DNA from: Clostridium putrefaciens
GTDB taxonomy: Bacteria > Bacillota > Clostridia > Clostridiales > Clostridiaceae
Assembly (NCBI RefSeq): GCF_900461105.1
Contig: NZ_UFWZ01000001.1
Coordinates: forward strand, 1,178,001-1,242,000
Length of the DNA stretch: 64,000 nt
Direction: 5' to 3'
The position numbers and the translations under genes are program-made. Positions 17,930 to 27,319 of this stretch are shown piece by piece. Positions within the stretch are counted from its first letter, which is position 1. Each line of letters begins with the position of its first letter. The notes below the pieces were generated by a model, which was not told where the DNA came from, made no database searches, and saw nothing but the letters and a program-made list of their open reading frames with translations.

Positions 17930-18868
17930 ATGAAAAGTAGTAAATTTATGTTTACAGATAAAAAAGGTAAAGACATTAATACTTATAAATGGGAGCCCGA
18001 TAACTTATCAAAAGACAAAGGGTTAGTCATTCAAATCGCTCATGGTATGGCAGAAACTGCGCTAAGATATAAAAGGTTAGCAGAAAAGCTTACAGAAGAT
18101 GGTTATATAGTATATGCGAACGATCATAGAGGTCATGGAAAGACAGCAGGTAAGGTAGAAAACTTAGGTTATATATCAGAAGATGATGGATTTTACGATA
18201 TGATTTATGATATGAACGAACTAACTCAAATAATAAAGAAAGAAAATCAAGGTAAAAAAGTTGTTTTATTTGGACATAGTATGGGGTCGTTTTTATCCCA
18301 AAGATACATTCAAATGTACCCAAATGAATTAAATGGTCTAATACTTTGTGGAAGTAATGGAAAGCCAAAACCTATAGTTTCTATTGGCAAAGGTTTAGCT
18401 AAAATTCAAATAAAGAGCAAAGGAGAAAGGGCAAAAAGTGGCCTTATGAATAAACTTTCATTTGGTAGTTTTAATAAGCATTTTGAACCAACAAGAACAG
18501 ACTTTGATTGGTTAAGTAGAGATGAAAGTGAGGTTGATAAATATATAAATGATCCTTATTGTGGAGCTATATTTACAACTTCTTATTATTACTATTTTTT
18601 AAAGGGATTAAAGGATATTCATAAAGAAGAAAATCTTAAAAACATACCTAAAAACATACCTATTTTTATAATTTCAGGTGGGGAAGATCCTGTAGGTAAC
18701 TATGGTGAGGGTATAAAGAACCTTGTTAATTTGTATAGGGAATTAGGAGTAACTAATTTAGATTCTAAGATTTATCAAGGTGCAAGACATGAACTTTTAA
18801 ATGAAATTAATAAAGAAGAGGTGATGAATGATATTTTATGTTGGATAAAAAGACAAAGGTTTGTTTAG
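17930..18868 (+). CDS. Alpha/beta hydrolase, monoacylglycerol lipase type
   Basis: A 312-residue serine hydrolase of the Hydrolase_4 type. The oxyanion motif is in IAHGMAETALRYKRLA, the DHRGHGKTAG strand follows, the nucleophile elbow is GHSMGS near residue 118, and the acid and histidine are in ISGGEDPVG and GARHELLNE. These enzymes hydrolyse lysophospholipids or monoacylglycerols; the substrate cannot be fixed from sequence. No signal peptide. Ribosome site GGAGGTG. Monocistronic, divergent from the two-component system. Confidence 0.85.
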   Translation: MKSSKFMFTDKKGKDINTYKWEPDNLSKDKGLVIQIAHGMAETALRYKRLAEKLTEDGYIVYANDHRGHGKTAGKVENLGYISEDDGFYDMIYDMNELTQIIKKENQGKKVVLFGHSMGSFLSQRYIQMYPNELNGLILCGSNGKPKPIVSIGKGLAKIQIKSKGERAKSGLMNKLSFGSFNKHFEPTRTDFDWLSRDESEVDKYINDPYCGAIFTTSYYYYFLKGLKDIHKEENLKNIPKNIPIFIISGGEDPVGNYGEGIKNLVNLYRELGVTNLDSKIYQGARHELLNEINKEEVMNDILCWIKRQRFV

Positions 18869-18993
18869 AATTTAAAGCATATAAGTCTTATCCAAATTAA
18901 AATTATTATATAGTAATAATCATAATTTTAAAAAGTATAATTATCGTTAACAATGCATAATAGTAGTAAAGATAATCATAATAGGAGGGTTAT

Positions 18994-19494
18994 ATGAAAA
19001 ATGTTTTTAAAGTTAAAGGTAAATATGACTTAGGGGCTCTTATAATAAGTTTAATTATAACGGAAGGAATAGGTTTTGTTATTGGGATGTTTATATCTAA
19101 TAGCACTGATATTTATTCAAATTTAATAAAGCCAAGTTTTGCACCTCCAGGATATGTGTTTCCAATAGTTTGGGGAATTATGTATGCATTAATGGCAATT
19201 GCAGCTTACAGAATTTATCTTCATGGTAAAAGTGGAGTTAATATTAAACCAGCACTTTTCTTATACGCTATACAGCTTATCTTAAATTTTTTATGGTCCT
19301 TTATATTCTTTAAGTTTAATTTATATGGATTGGCATTTGTAGAACTTTGTTTATTATGGTTAGCCATTGTAATTACTACAGTTAAATTCTATAAGATTGA
19401 TAAGGTTTCTGCATATCTTATGATTCCATATATACTTTGGGTCACATTTGCAGGGGTGTTAAACTTTTGTGTGTGGAAGTTAAATGAAATGTAA
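18994..19494 (+). CDS. tspO: TspO/MBR family protein
   Basis: A 166-residue membrane protein with five helices. The signature PSFAPPGYVFPIVWGIMYAL near residues 47-66 and the Trp-rich helices (LNFLWSFIFF, FAGVLNFCVWKLN) identify the translocator/peripheral benzodiazepine receptor family. Bacterial members bind porphyrins and are linked to stress and tetrapyrrole handling. Ribosome site AGGAGGG. The upstream 100 bp is rich in ATAATCATAA-like repeats, but I cannot assign a regulator. Confidence 0.9.
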   Translation: MKNVFKVKGKYDLGALIISLIITEGIGFVIGMFISNSTDIYSNLIKPSFAPPGYVFPIVWGIMYALMAIAAYRIYLHGKSGVNIKPALFLYAIQLILNFLWSFIFFKFNLYGLAFVELCLLWLAIVITTVKFYKIDKVSAYLMIPYILWVTFAGVLNFCVWKLNEM

Positions 19495-19646
19495 TTTGAA
19501 AATGAATATTAAATTTTATTTAAATCTATACAATAGTTAATAATGGCAATACAGAATCACTAAATTTAGTGTTTATATTAAAGGTAAAAAATGAATTACT
19601 ATAGAAGTATATATTATGCAGAATCTTTTATAGAATGGGTGATAAA

Positions 19647-20798
19647 ATGTTAATAAAAAATGCTAAAATATATACTATGGCCAAAGAAAATTATGAAAAT
19701 GGATCTATTTTAATTAAAAATGGTAAGATTACAAAGATAGGTGAAGATATTAAGGCGCCTTTAGGGGATCAGATTATTGATGTTAAGGGAGCGTTCTTAA
19801 TGCCAGGTATAATAGATGCTCACTGTCATATTGGTGGTCAAGAAGCTAATATGGGATTTGAAGGTTCAGACATAAATGAAATGAGTGATCCTATAACTCC
19901 AGAACTTAGGGCTTTAGATGCTATAAATCCTAGAGATGAAGCCTTTACAAAGGCAATATGTGGAGGCGTAACTTCTGTTATGACAGGGCCTGGCAGTGCA
20001 AATGTTATAGGGGGCACCTTTGTTGCTATTAAAACATTTGGAATATCTATTGATGATATGGTGATTAAGGAGCCTGCAGCAATGAAAGTAGCCTTTGGAG
20101 AGAATCCAAAGAGAGTATATAACAGTAAAAACAAAATGCCATCTACGAGAATGGCTACAGCTGCATTACTTAGAAAAGCTTTATTTGATGCAAAGAACTA
20201 TAAAATAAAAAAAGAAAATGCTAAAGAAAAAGATGAGTTTTTTGAAACTAATTTTAAGATGGAAGCTTTGCTTCCGGTTATAGATAAAAAGATACCATTA
20301 AAGGCGCACGCACATAGAGCAGATGATATATTAACGGCTATAAGAATAGCAAAAGAGTTTGATGTTCTTTTAACTCTAGATCATTGTACTGAGGGACATG
20401 TTATATCAAAATATATAAAAGAATCAGGATATCCTGCTATAGTAGGACCTACTATGAGTTTTAATTCTAAAATAGAGCTGTCAAATAAATCCTTTTCAAC
20501 TCCCAAGGTTTTAATAGATTCAGGTGTTAAAGTTGCAATAATGACAGATCATCCAGTTATAGAGCAACAGTATCTATCATTATGTGCTGGGCTTGCTACT
20601 AAGGAAGGGTTAAGCTTTGAAGATGCACTTAAAGCCATAACCATTAATGCTGCAGAAATTATTGGAATTGATAATAGGGTAGGTAGCCTTGAAATAGGCA
20701 AAGATGCAGATATAGCAATATTTGATGGTAATCCACTAGAATCTATGACTAATTGTTTGTATACCATAATAGACGGGGAAGTAGTCTATAAAATGTAG
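19647..20798 (+). CDS. Amidohydrolase family protein
   Basis: ATG 19647 is preferred to ATG 19635 because GGGTGAT lies between them as ribosome site; 383 residues. This is a TIM-barrel metal-dependent hydrolase: metal motif DAHCHIGG near residue 57, further ligands in KAHAHRADDI and LDHCTEGH, and the aspartate in MTDHPVIEQQ. The C-terminus (KDADIAIFDGNPLES) is typical of imidazolonepropionase-related or cyclic-imide enzymes. Substrate unknown. A strong terminator follows. Confidence 0.83.
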   Translation: MLIKNAKIYTMAKENYENGSILIKNGKITKIGEDIKAPLGDQIIDVKGAFLMPGIIDAHCHIGGQEANMGFEGSDINEMSDPITPELRALDAINPRDEAFTKAICGGVTSVMTGPGSANVIGGTFVAIKTFGISIDDMVIKEPAAMKVAFGENPKRVYNSKNKMPSTRMATAALLRKALFDAKNYKIKKENAKEKDEFFETNFKMEALLPVIDKKIPLKAHAHRADDILTAIRIAKEFDVLLTLDHCTEGHVISKYIKESGYPAIVGPTMSFNSKIELSNKSFSTPKVLIDSGVKVAIMTDHPVIEQQYLSLCAGLATKEGLSFEDALKAITINAAEIIGIDNRVGSLEIGKDADIAIFDGNPLESMTNCLYTIIDGEVVYKM

Positions 20799-20828
20799 GA
20801 GTGATATGTAATAAGGATAAACAAAATA

Positions 20829-20869
20829 AAAAAATGAGATGGACTAAAGTTCATCTCATTTTTTTATTT
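20829..20869. terminator. Terminator after amidohydrolase gene
   Basis: AAAAAAATGAGATG pairs with CATCTCATTTTTTT; A- and T-rich on the two sides, so probably bidirectional between the amidohydrolase gene and lrgB. Confidence 0.85.
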
Positions 20870-20904
20870 AATTATAAAGATATGTAATCTTAAAAGCATT
20901 TTAA

Positions 20905-21612
20905 TTAAAGACCTAAGATGATTGTACATATATTATATATTAATGGAGAAATAAATACTGTTATTATACCCGCTACAGCGATACAAATACTACTTATAGC
21001 ACCTTCTGTTTCACCAATTTCAAAGGCCTTAGCAGTACCTAATGCATGAGAAGCAGTTCCAAAAGCAATACCCTTTGATAGGCTATCATCAATTTTAAAT
21101 ATTTTAAATAATAAAGGCCCAATTATAGAACCTATTATTCCAGAAACAATTATTGCAAATACTGTAAGGGAGGGTATGCCGCCTAGACCTTTAGATATCT
21201 CTATACCTATAGGGACTGTAGTGGATTTAGGTATTAATGATTTTATTATGCTTAAATCCAAGTTTAAAGTATAAGATAAAAATATTATGGATACTATTCC
21301 AGCTATACTACCTACTAATATGCCTGATAAAAGTGGTATAAGATTCTTCTTTAATAATTCTAGCTTATTATATAATGGTACTGCAAGAACAACGGTTGCA
21401 GGTCCTAGGAAAAATGAAATAAACTTACCTCCAGAATTGTATTGTTCAAAGCTTATGTTAAACATAAGTAATGTAGAAATTATTAAGATAGTACTTATGA
21501 GCAAAGGGTTTAATAAGGGAGCTTTAAATTTATTATATAAAGCAATACTTATTTCAAAACATACTAAAGATATTAGCACTCCAAATAAAGGAGAATTAAT
21601 TATTTCATCCAA
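20905..21612 (-). CDS. lrgB: LrgB/CidB family membrane protein
   Basis: A 235-residue protein with about seven hydrophobic segments and the family motifs AVPLYNKLELLKKNLIPLL and ATVPIGIEIS-like sequence (KSTTVPIGIEISKGLGGIPS), plus GTASHALGTAKAFEIGETEG. LrgB works with LrgA in controlling murein hydrolase export and cell lysis, and homologues can transport pyruvate or glycolate. It follows lrgA with one base between them, so the two form an operon. Confidence 0.88.
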   Translation of the reverse strand: MDEIINSPLFGVLISLVCFEISIALYNKFKAPLLNPLLISTILIISTLLMFNISFEQYNSGGKFISFFLGPATVVLAVPLYNKLELLKKNLIPLLSGILVGSIAGIVSIIFLSYTLNLDLSIIKSLIPKSTTVPIGIEISKGLGGIPSLTVFAIIVSGIIGSIIGPLLFKIFKIDDSLSKGIAFGTASHALGTAKAFEIGETEGAISSICIAVAGIITVFISPLIYNICTIILGL

Positions 21613-21613
21613 T

Positions 21614-21973
21614 TTAGATACCTCTCTTTCTTTTACGATTTATAAGAAAACTTGTGGTCTTAGCAGAAACTAACATTACAATTATTGTACTTATAAAACA
21701 TACAAACAATATTTTGTGGAAATTATCTTTAAGTAAATTTATTGAAGTTATGAGACCAACTCCAGCTGGAATGAAGAAAAATGCTAAATTATCTAAGAAA
21801 AACTTGCTTACATTATTTATTTGTTCTAATCTTATAATATTAAACATTAAAGAAAGCAATAATATAATCATAGCAATAATATTTCCTGGTACAGGTACCT
21901 TAAAGATATTATGGATAAGTTCACCTAAAAGATAAAACGACAAAATAATCATAAGTTCTTTCAGAATCTTCAT
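21614..21973 (-). CDS. lrgA: LrgA/CidA family holin-like protein
   Basis: A 119-residue protein with four membrane helices and the conserved PVPGNIIAMIILLL and FFIPAGVGLI segments of the CidA/LrgA family. These are holin-like proteins that affect autolysis and, with LrgB, small-acid transport. First gene of the lrgAB operon. Usual regulators (LytSR, CcpA) are not in the window. Confidence 0.88.
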   Translation of the reverse strand: MKILKELMIILSFYLLGELIHNIFKVPVPGNIIAMIILLLSLMFNIIRLEQINNVSKFFLDNLAFFFIPAGVGLITSINLLKDNFHKILFVCFISTIIVMLVSAKTTSFLINRKRKRGI

Positions 21974-22154
21974 TTATACACCTCACTTTTTATTTCATAT
22001 ATACTTTATCATCTTTTTTAAAGAAATAAACCTTTGATTGAAAAGAAAAAATATATAAAAAAATTAGATTATTGAAACAAAACAGTAATTATGATAAAAT
22101 TTGTTTTAAATACTAAGGTAAATATGAAGTAGTTAGTAGTATAATAAAGATATA

Positions 22155-22183
22155 TCATATCCTATAATATTATTAGGATATTT
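22155..22183 (+). promoter_or_regulatory. Palindrome in the leader of the VIT/vWA gene
   Basis: ATATCCTA and TAGGATAT flank a short AT loop, directly before the ribosome site AGGAAGGAG. It could be an operator or a leader hairpin; no U-run follows. Confidence 0.4.
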
Positions 22184-22200
22184 AGGAAGGAGAGAAAACC

Positions 22201-24588
22201 TTGAGTAAGTATGGGTTAAGAGACAAAAGATTTTCTGAAGATGAGGTACAACTAAAAAGGGTAAGTATAAGCGGAAATATATGTGGGGAATTCGTTGAAT
22301 TTTCTATGTCGCAGGTGTATGAAAATAACACAGATAGTAATATAGATGCTGTGTATATATTTCCACTCCCAGATACTGCAGTATTAAGTGGCTTTGAAGC
22401 AATTTTAGGAGGGAAGACTTTAAAGGCTATAGTAGAAGATAAAGAAGACTCGTATAAGATCTATGAAAATGCATTAGAGAGTGGAATAAACATTATAAGC
22501 ATAGATCAAGATGAAGATAACGTATTCACAATATCCATAGGAAATATTTTACCTAATGAAACTGTTAAGATTAATATAACTTATATGGATCAGCTTTTAT
22601 ATGAAGATAATAGCTTTAAATTAATGATTCCAAATATAATAGCTCCTCAACCTATGGAGGATGAAGAGTTAAATAAAGAAAAGCCTCAATATAAGTTAAA
22701 TATGAACTTATTAGTGGAATCCTTTAATAAATTAGATATATATTCACCTACACATGGAATTCATGTTAATAGAGAAGATGATACCTTGTGCAAAGTAACA
22801 TTTAAAGAGGGCCAAATGCTTCATAAGGACTTTGTGTTAATGATGAAAGAAGTTGAAAATGAAGAGTACAGTGGTATGTTATACAATTATGATGGTATAA
22901 ATGAAGAGGAGGGTATATTATACCTTAGACTTTATCCAAAACTTGATTATGAAGAGTCTCATGAGGGACAAAATTATGATTTTCTAATGGATATCTCTGA
23001 TTCTATGGAAGGAGATAAACTTGAAGAAACAAAAAATGCACTTCATCTTTGTCTTAGAAATCTTGATGAGGGTGATGATTTTAATATAATAGCCTTTAGT
23101 AAGGATCTTAAAGTATTTTCTAAAAATGGTAAGGTACCTTATAATGATGAAAATTTACAAAAGGCTTCAGAATGGATAGATGAAATAAAGGTAGAACCAG
23201 GTGCAGATGTTTTTGAAAGCTTAAAATATGCTCTTCAAGAGAAGAATGTAGATGGGAATAGTACAATATTATTATTTACAGATGATATGGTAGAAGAGGA
23301 AGATGAAATAATAGATTATGTAAAAGAGAATATAGGGGATAATAGAATATTTACCTTTGGAGTAGATACGGTAGTTAATAGTTACTTTATAAACAAGATG
23401 GCTGAAATAGGTTATGGAAGACCTGAGTTTATATATGCAGGGGAAAGAATTGATGATATGGTATTAAGACAGTTTAATAGAATAACTAATCCGCAGGTAG
23501 ATGTGTTATCTATTGACTGGGGTGCAATGAAAGTTCAAAGGACATATCCTACAACCATAGATTATCTCTATGATAGAGAACCTATTTCTATATTCGCAAA
23601 GGTTAGTGGCGAAATAGGAGGTAAGGTTACTATAAAAGGAAAAGTGGGAGAAGAAGAATATATAAAGACTATTGACCTAGATAAGCTAGATTTAGACGTC
23701 AATGCATACCTTATAGAAAAGGTATGGAGTAGAAAAAGGATAGAATCCCTTACAGAGAAGATTCGTGGAGAAAGAGGACCTTTGAAAGATTCTATGAGAG
23801 AAACTATAATAGAATTATCTAAAGAATACGGTATAATAAGTAAGGAGACTTCATTTGTTATGCTAGAACAAATGGAAGACCCAGTTCTTGGGATGTCTAT
23901 GAACAATATTATACCAATACAAATATCAGAAGAAGCTATGAAAAATATATCTGAAGGCTATTTTCTTGATTCACCAAGCTTTTTTTATAAGGTAGATATA
24001 AGAGAAAAGATGATAGAAGAAGGTTTAGATAAAGAAAAGGCTAAAAAAGCAATAGTATACGATAGAGAAAATCTATTAAGAATAATTGCAAAAAATCAAT
24101 TAGCAGATGGAGCCTTTTGTAATAAAAAAGAAGGAAATCTTCAACAAAAAATTGAGAGTACCGCTGTTAGTATATTGGCATTTACACTTGGAAAAGAAGA
24201 TGTAAAGATTTATATGAATCAAATAAATAAAGCATTAAGATATGTTATAAAGGCCACAAAAGAAAATGAAAAGTTATTAAATGAAAGATTAACATATATT
24301 GTTGTATTAGCACTTAAGTCATCTATAGAAAAAAGATTAGTAAGGCAACCTAGTAGGTCAAAGATCGAAGATTATATAGAAATATTAAAAGATAAGATTA
24401 AAGAAAATAAATATATGCATATAGAAGATATTCTAACAATGGGAAAAAATTCAGAACTTAAAAATGCTACATCATCTATTATATCCTTAAACAAAGAAGA
24501 AAATGTAAGCGAAGAATCTTTAATAACATCTAAAGATACACAAAATATCTTAGATATTGCAAAGCGTGCTATACAAAAGACTTTATAA
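22201..24588 (+). CDS. VIT and von Willebrand factor A domain protein
   Basis: TTG start at 22201 after AAGGAGAG; 795 residues. Residues 1-130 form a VIT (inter-alpha-trypsin) domain: VSISGNICGEFVEF, IFPLPDTAVLSGFEA. A vWA domain follows (about 255-430) with the metal-binding MIDAS motif DISDS near residue 263 and TDD later. The C-terminal half contains a beta segment and helical repeats. There is no signal peptide or membrane helix, so it looks cytoplasmic. VIT/vWA proteins mediate protein-protein contacts; the partner is unknown. Monocistronic. Confidence 0.8.
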   Translation: MSKYGLRDKRFSEDEVQLKRVSISGNICGEFVEFSMSQVYENNTDSNIDAVYIFPLPDTAVLSGFEAILGGKTLKAIVEDKEDSYKIYENALESGINIISIDQDEDNVFTISIGNILPNETVKINITYMDQLLYEDNSFKLMIPNIIAPQPMEDEELNKEKPQYKLNMNLLVESFNKLDIYSPTHGIHVNREDDTLCKVTFKEGQMLHKDFVLMMKEVENEEYSGMLYNYDGINEEEGILYLRLYPKLDYEESHEGQNYDFLMDISDSMEGDKLEETKNALHLCLRNLDEGDDFNIIAFSKDLKVFSKNGKVPYNDENLQKASEWIDEIKVEPGADVFESLKYALQEKNVDGNSTILLFTDDMVEEEDEIIDYVKENIGDNRIFTFGVDTVVNSYFINKMAEIGYGRPEFIYAGERIDDMVLRQFNRITNPQVDVLSIDWGAMKVQRTYPTTIDYLYDREPISIFAKVSGEIGGKVTIKGKVGEEEYIKTIDLDKLDLDVNAYLIEKVWSRKRIESLTEKIRGERGPLKDSMRETIIELSKEYGIISKETSFVMLEQMEDPVLGMSMNNIIPIQISEEAMKNISEGYFLDSPSFFYKVDIREKMIEEGLDKEKAKKAIVYDRENLLRIIAKNQLADGAFCNKKEGNLQQKIESTAVSILAFTLGKEDVKIYMNQINKALRYVIKATKENEKLLNERLTYIVVLALKSSIEKRLVRQPSRSKIEDYIEILKDKIKENKYMHIEDILTMGKNSELKNATSSIISLNKEENVSEESLITSKDTQNILDIAKRAIQKTL

Positions 24589-24611
24589 TATAGGATAGAA
24601 TTATATATAAC

Positions 24612-24652
24612 TAAAAAAATAGAGCTTTATTTTAAAAGCTCTATTTCTTTTT
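24612..24652. terminator. Bidirectional terminator
   Basis: AAATAGAGCTTT pairs with AAAGCTCTATTT, with A-run and T-run outside. It serves both the VIT/vWA gene and the convergent TPR gene, whose stop lies inside the stem. Confidence 0.85.
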
Positions 24653-25442
24653 CTATAGATTCATTTTTTAAATTACTTAGGAAAGACTCTTTTAAGCTTA
24701 ATGATTTTTTAAACATTTCTAATGCCTTTTTTGAATCTCCTGTATTCTTTAGTACTAGACCGTAATAATAGTAAGCTTCGGGGAAGGTTACATTTTTAGT
24801 AAATAATATTTTGTATATATCTAAAGCCTTATCATATTGGCCTAAGTAATAATAGGTTTCTCCAAGGTTGTCCATTATAATGTTATTATTTTCATCATAT
24901 TTTATAGCTTCTAGATTAAAGCTTAAAGCTTCCTCATAATCACCGCTTACAACAAGTAAGTAACCAAGGCTTTCATAAAGTGTAGTATTTTTATATTTTT
25001 CATAGGTGCTTTTTAAAATATTAATGCAAGTATCTAAGTTGCCATTTTTCCATTCTATTAATGAAGTTACCATATTATAATTCATTTCATCATTTAATTC
25101 TAGTGGAAGCTTTCTTTCATCTATAAGACTAATTACTTCATTTGCTTTATAAACATTACTATCTCTAAGAAGTATGTATGCATAATTAATTATAACTCTA
25201 GCTTTACAAGATTTTATATTTATAGCCTTGTCGTAGTATGATATAGTCTTATTTAAATTATCTTTTTTGAAATACTTATTTGCAATCATGGTATATATAA
25301 GATATCTTTTGACAAACAACTTAGAAGCAAAATAGCCTATAATAAATATATTACCCATAACTTTGCTGTAATTAAATGCAACTGAAGACCCTATAAATAT
25401 AAATAATAATTCTAGTACTAACTTTAACGTAATTTTACCCAT
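24627..25442 (-). CDS. TPR-repeat protein with N-terminal membrane segment
   Basis: ATG at 25442 is chosen because GGAGGAG precedes it; 271 residues. Two hydrophobic segments near the N-terminus (LKLVLELLFIFIGSSVAFNY; IFIIGYF-like) anchor it. The remainder is tetratricopeptide repeats: YFKKDNLNKTISYYDKAINI, YLLVVSGDYEEALSFNLEAI, YYLGQYDKALDIYKILF and YYGLVLKNTGDSKKALEMFK. TPR proteins are scaffolds; partners unknown. Confidence 0.78.
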   Translation of the reverse strand: MGKITLKLVLELLFIFIGSSVAFNYSKVMGNIFIIGYFASKLFVKRYLIYTMIANKYFKKDNLNKTISYYDKAINIKSCKARVIINYAYILLRDSNVYKANEVISLIDERKLPLELNDEMNYNMVTSLIEWKNGNLDTCINILKSTYEKYKNTTLYESLGYLLVVSGDYEEALSFNLEAIKYDENNNIIMDNLGETYYYLGQYDKALDIYKILFTKNVTFPEAYYYYGLVLKNTGDSKKALEMFKKSLSLKESFLSNLKNESIEKEIELLK

Positions 25443-25564
25443 TAAAACTCCTCCAAATAAAATAAATTTAGACAATATATCAATTATACTATGGTTTCAA
25501 TTATAGTGAAAGTTAATATAGAGTTATTTTAATTAAAAAGATATGTAAGAAAGGCTGGATTAAC

Positions 25565-26743
25565 ATGAATAAGAATCGTGAAATTAGATGGAAAGAAGAT
25601 ATTGAATATTTATCAAAAGAACTTCAAAAGAAACATAAAAACTTATTTTTTAAAAACTCGAAAAAGGTATTTGAAAATAATATAGAGGATTTAAAATGTA
25701 ATCTTAAGTATTTCGATGATTATGAAATTTACATACAAATATCAAAGATTATTGCATCTATTAAAGATGCACATACTTCAGTTTCTTTACCTATTAGACT
25801 GTTGCTTCCTTTTCAGTGCTATTGGTTCTTTGATGGAGTATATATAACAGATATTACAAAAGAATATGAAGATATATTATATGGTAAAATGATAGCAATA
25901 AATGGTATGGATATGGAAAGTGTTATAGATAGATTATCTTCTATAATATCTTATGAAAATGATTCTTTTTTAAAGTCACAACTTCCAAAATATATACCAG
26001 CCATTGAACTTCTTTATGGACTTGAAATATTGGATGAAATTAATAGTGTAGAAATAACTATTCAATATAAAGATGGTACTAAAAAGAATGTCCAAATCAA
26101 ATCGCTTCCGTTAACTGAAGCACAAAAAGAGCTAAATGATAAAAACTCTAATTCATTAAAGTATTATAAACTTCCATTGTATAGAAGAGATACTAATAAA
26201 TATTATTGGTTTAATTATATAAAAGAAGAGGAAATAATATATTTCAAATATAATAGATGTAAAGATATGGAGATAGAAAGTGTGGTTTCTGTTGGTAAAA
26301 GAATAATTAAACTTATTAATAAAAATCCTATACAAAAGATTATAATAGATTTAAGAAATAATTTTGGAGGTAACTCTACTTTATTAGATACATTTATACA
26401 AGATTTAAGTAAAACCGACAAGATAAATAAAAAGGGAAGTATTTTTGTTATAGTCGGAAGAGAAAGCTTTTCATCAGCTTTACTTAATATGTTTTCCTTA
26501 AAAGAAAATACAAATGCTATATTTGTAGGAGAAGAATCAGGTGGAAAGCCTAACTGTTATGGAGAGGTAGAAAGATTTAGATTGATAAATTCAGGTCTTA
26601 ATATATGCTATTCAACTAAATATTATGAACTTATTAGTGGCGAGGATCCGCATGCATTTATTCCTGATATAAAAATAGATTTAACTATAGATAATTATAA
26701 AAAAGCTGAAGATCCATGCCTTTCATATATTTTACGGGTATAA
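25565..26743 (+). CDS. S41-family peptidase-like protein
   Basis: A 392-residue protein. The C-terminal half resembles the S41 (tail-specific/C-terminal processing) serine protease domain: IIIDLRNNFGGNSTLLDTFI, then VIVGRESFSSALLNMFSLKE with the likely nucleophilic serine in FSSA, and FVGEESGGKPNCYGE. The N-terminal half is helical with a PDZ-like part (MIAINGMDMESVIDRL). No signal peptide is visible, so it may act inside the cell. Substrate unknown. Confidence 0.75.
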   Translation: MNKNREIRWKEDIEYLSKELQKKHKNLFFKNSKKVFENNIEDLKCNLKYFDDYEIYIQISKIIASIKDAHTSVSLPIRLLLPFQCYWFFDGVYITDITKEYEDILYGKMIAINGMDMESVIDRLSSIISYENDSFLKSQLPKYIPAIELLYGLEILDEINSVEITIQYKDGTKKNVQIKSLPLTEAQKELNDKNSNSLKYYKLPLYRRDTNKYYWFNYIKEEEIIYFKYNRCKDMEIESVVSVGKRIIKLINKNPIQKIIIDLRNNFGGNSTLLDTFIQDLSKTDKINKKGSIFVIVGRESFSSALLNMFSLKENTNAIFVGEESGGKPNCYGEVERFRLINSGLNICYSTKYYELISGEDPHAFIPDIKIDLTIDNYKKAEDPCLSYILRV

Positions 26744-26761
26744 TAGGATATTTAAATTATT

Positions 26762-26806
26762 TATCTTGAAAATAGTAAATTATAACTATACTATTTTCAA
26801 GATGTT
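26762..26806 (+). terminator. Terminator after S41 gene
   Basis: ATCTTGAAAATAGTA pairs with TACTATTTTCAAGAT; followed by GTTTT. Confidence 0.75.
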
Positions 26807-26849
26807 TTAAAGGACCTTATGCATGTGAGTAGTAATGGTATAGGGAGGA

Positions 26850-27101
26850 TTATTTTGAAGAAAGGTTTTGTATAAGCTTTAATTTTTCAGCTCTTGATAG
26901 TTGTTTTATTGCATATTCTCTTTTTTGAGCAGAGATTTTATCTAGATGTTTTTCAAAGTATACAAGCTCCACAGGAAGCCTACAACGTGTATATTTGGCA
27001 CCCTTACCAATAGAGTGAGTAGCTAGCCTTTTTTCAATATCTACTGTCCAGCCAGTATATAAGGTGTTGTCAGAACATTTAAGTATATATATATAACACA
27101 T
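26850..27101 (-). CDS. GIY-YIG nuclease family protein (UPF0213/YhbQ type)
   Basis: ATG 27101 follows GGTGAT and gives 83 residues. The GIY-YIG hallmark is CYIYILKCSDNTLYTGWT, followed by the conserved arginine in DIEKRLATHSIGKGAKYTR and a C-terminal helix with QKREYAIKQLSRAEK. These short single-domain proteins are putative DNA endonucleases related to UvrC and are of unclear physiological role. Monocistronic. Confidence 0.88.
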   Translation of the reverse strand: MCYIYILKCSDNTLYTGWTVDIEKRLATHSIGKGAKYTRCRLPVELVYFEKHLDKISAQKREYAIKQLSRAEKLKLIQNLSSK

Positions 27102-27213
27102 ATTTATCACCAATAAATATTATAGTTCATAAATTGGTTTTATGCACTATTCATTCTTTAGTACATCTTATATTTAGAAGAAAAAATAAGATATGGCATT
27201 TTAGGAAAGGGTA

Positions 27214-27242
27214 TTTACAAAATATTGTTATGAATCTATAAT
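27214..27242 (+). promoter_or_regulatory. Promoter of the surface nucleotidase gene
   Basis: TTTACA (-35, 27214-27219) and TATAAT (-10, 27237-27242) are separated by 17 bases, close to the vegetative sigma consensus. Transcription would begin near 27249. Confidence 0.65.
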
Positions 27243-27254
27243 GTACTTATAGGT

Positions 27255-27291
27255 CTTCAATGCAAAATGTGTAAACGGTTTTACATTGAAG
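27255..27291 (+). promoter_or_regulatory. Leader palindrome containing a CcpA-type site
   Basis: TGTAAACGGTTTTACA (27270-27285) fits the clostridial variant cre form (TGTAA, linker, TTTACA) and lies about 20-35 bases after the predicted start of transcription, a roadblock position. It is nested in a wider inverted repeat, CTTCAATG (27255-27262) and CATTGAAG (27284-27291). Catabolite repression is an inference. Confidence 0.45.
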
Positions 27292-27319
27292 GGGATAATA
27301 TTATAAGGGGGCGAAGTCT

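Noticed and set aside
19838-20134. 98-residue leftward frame in the amidohydrolase gene
   Set aside because: Shadow of the conserved metal-binding region on the other strand; no independent support.
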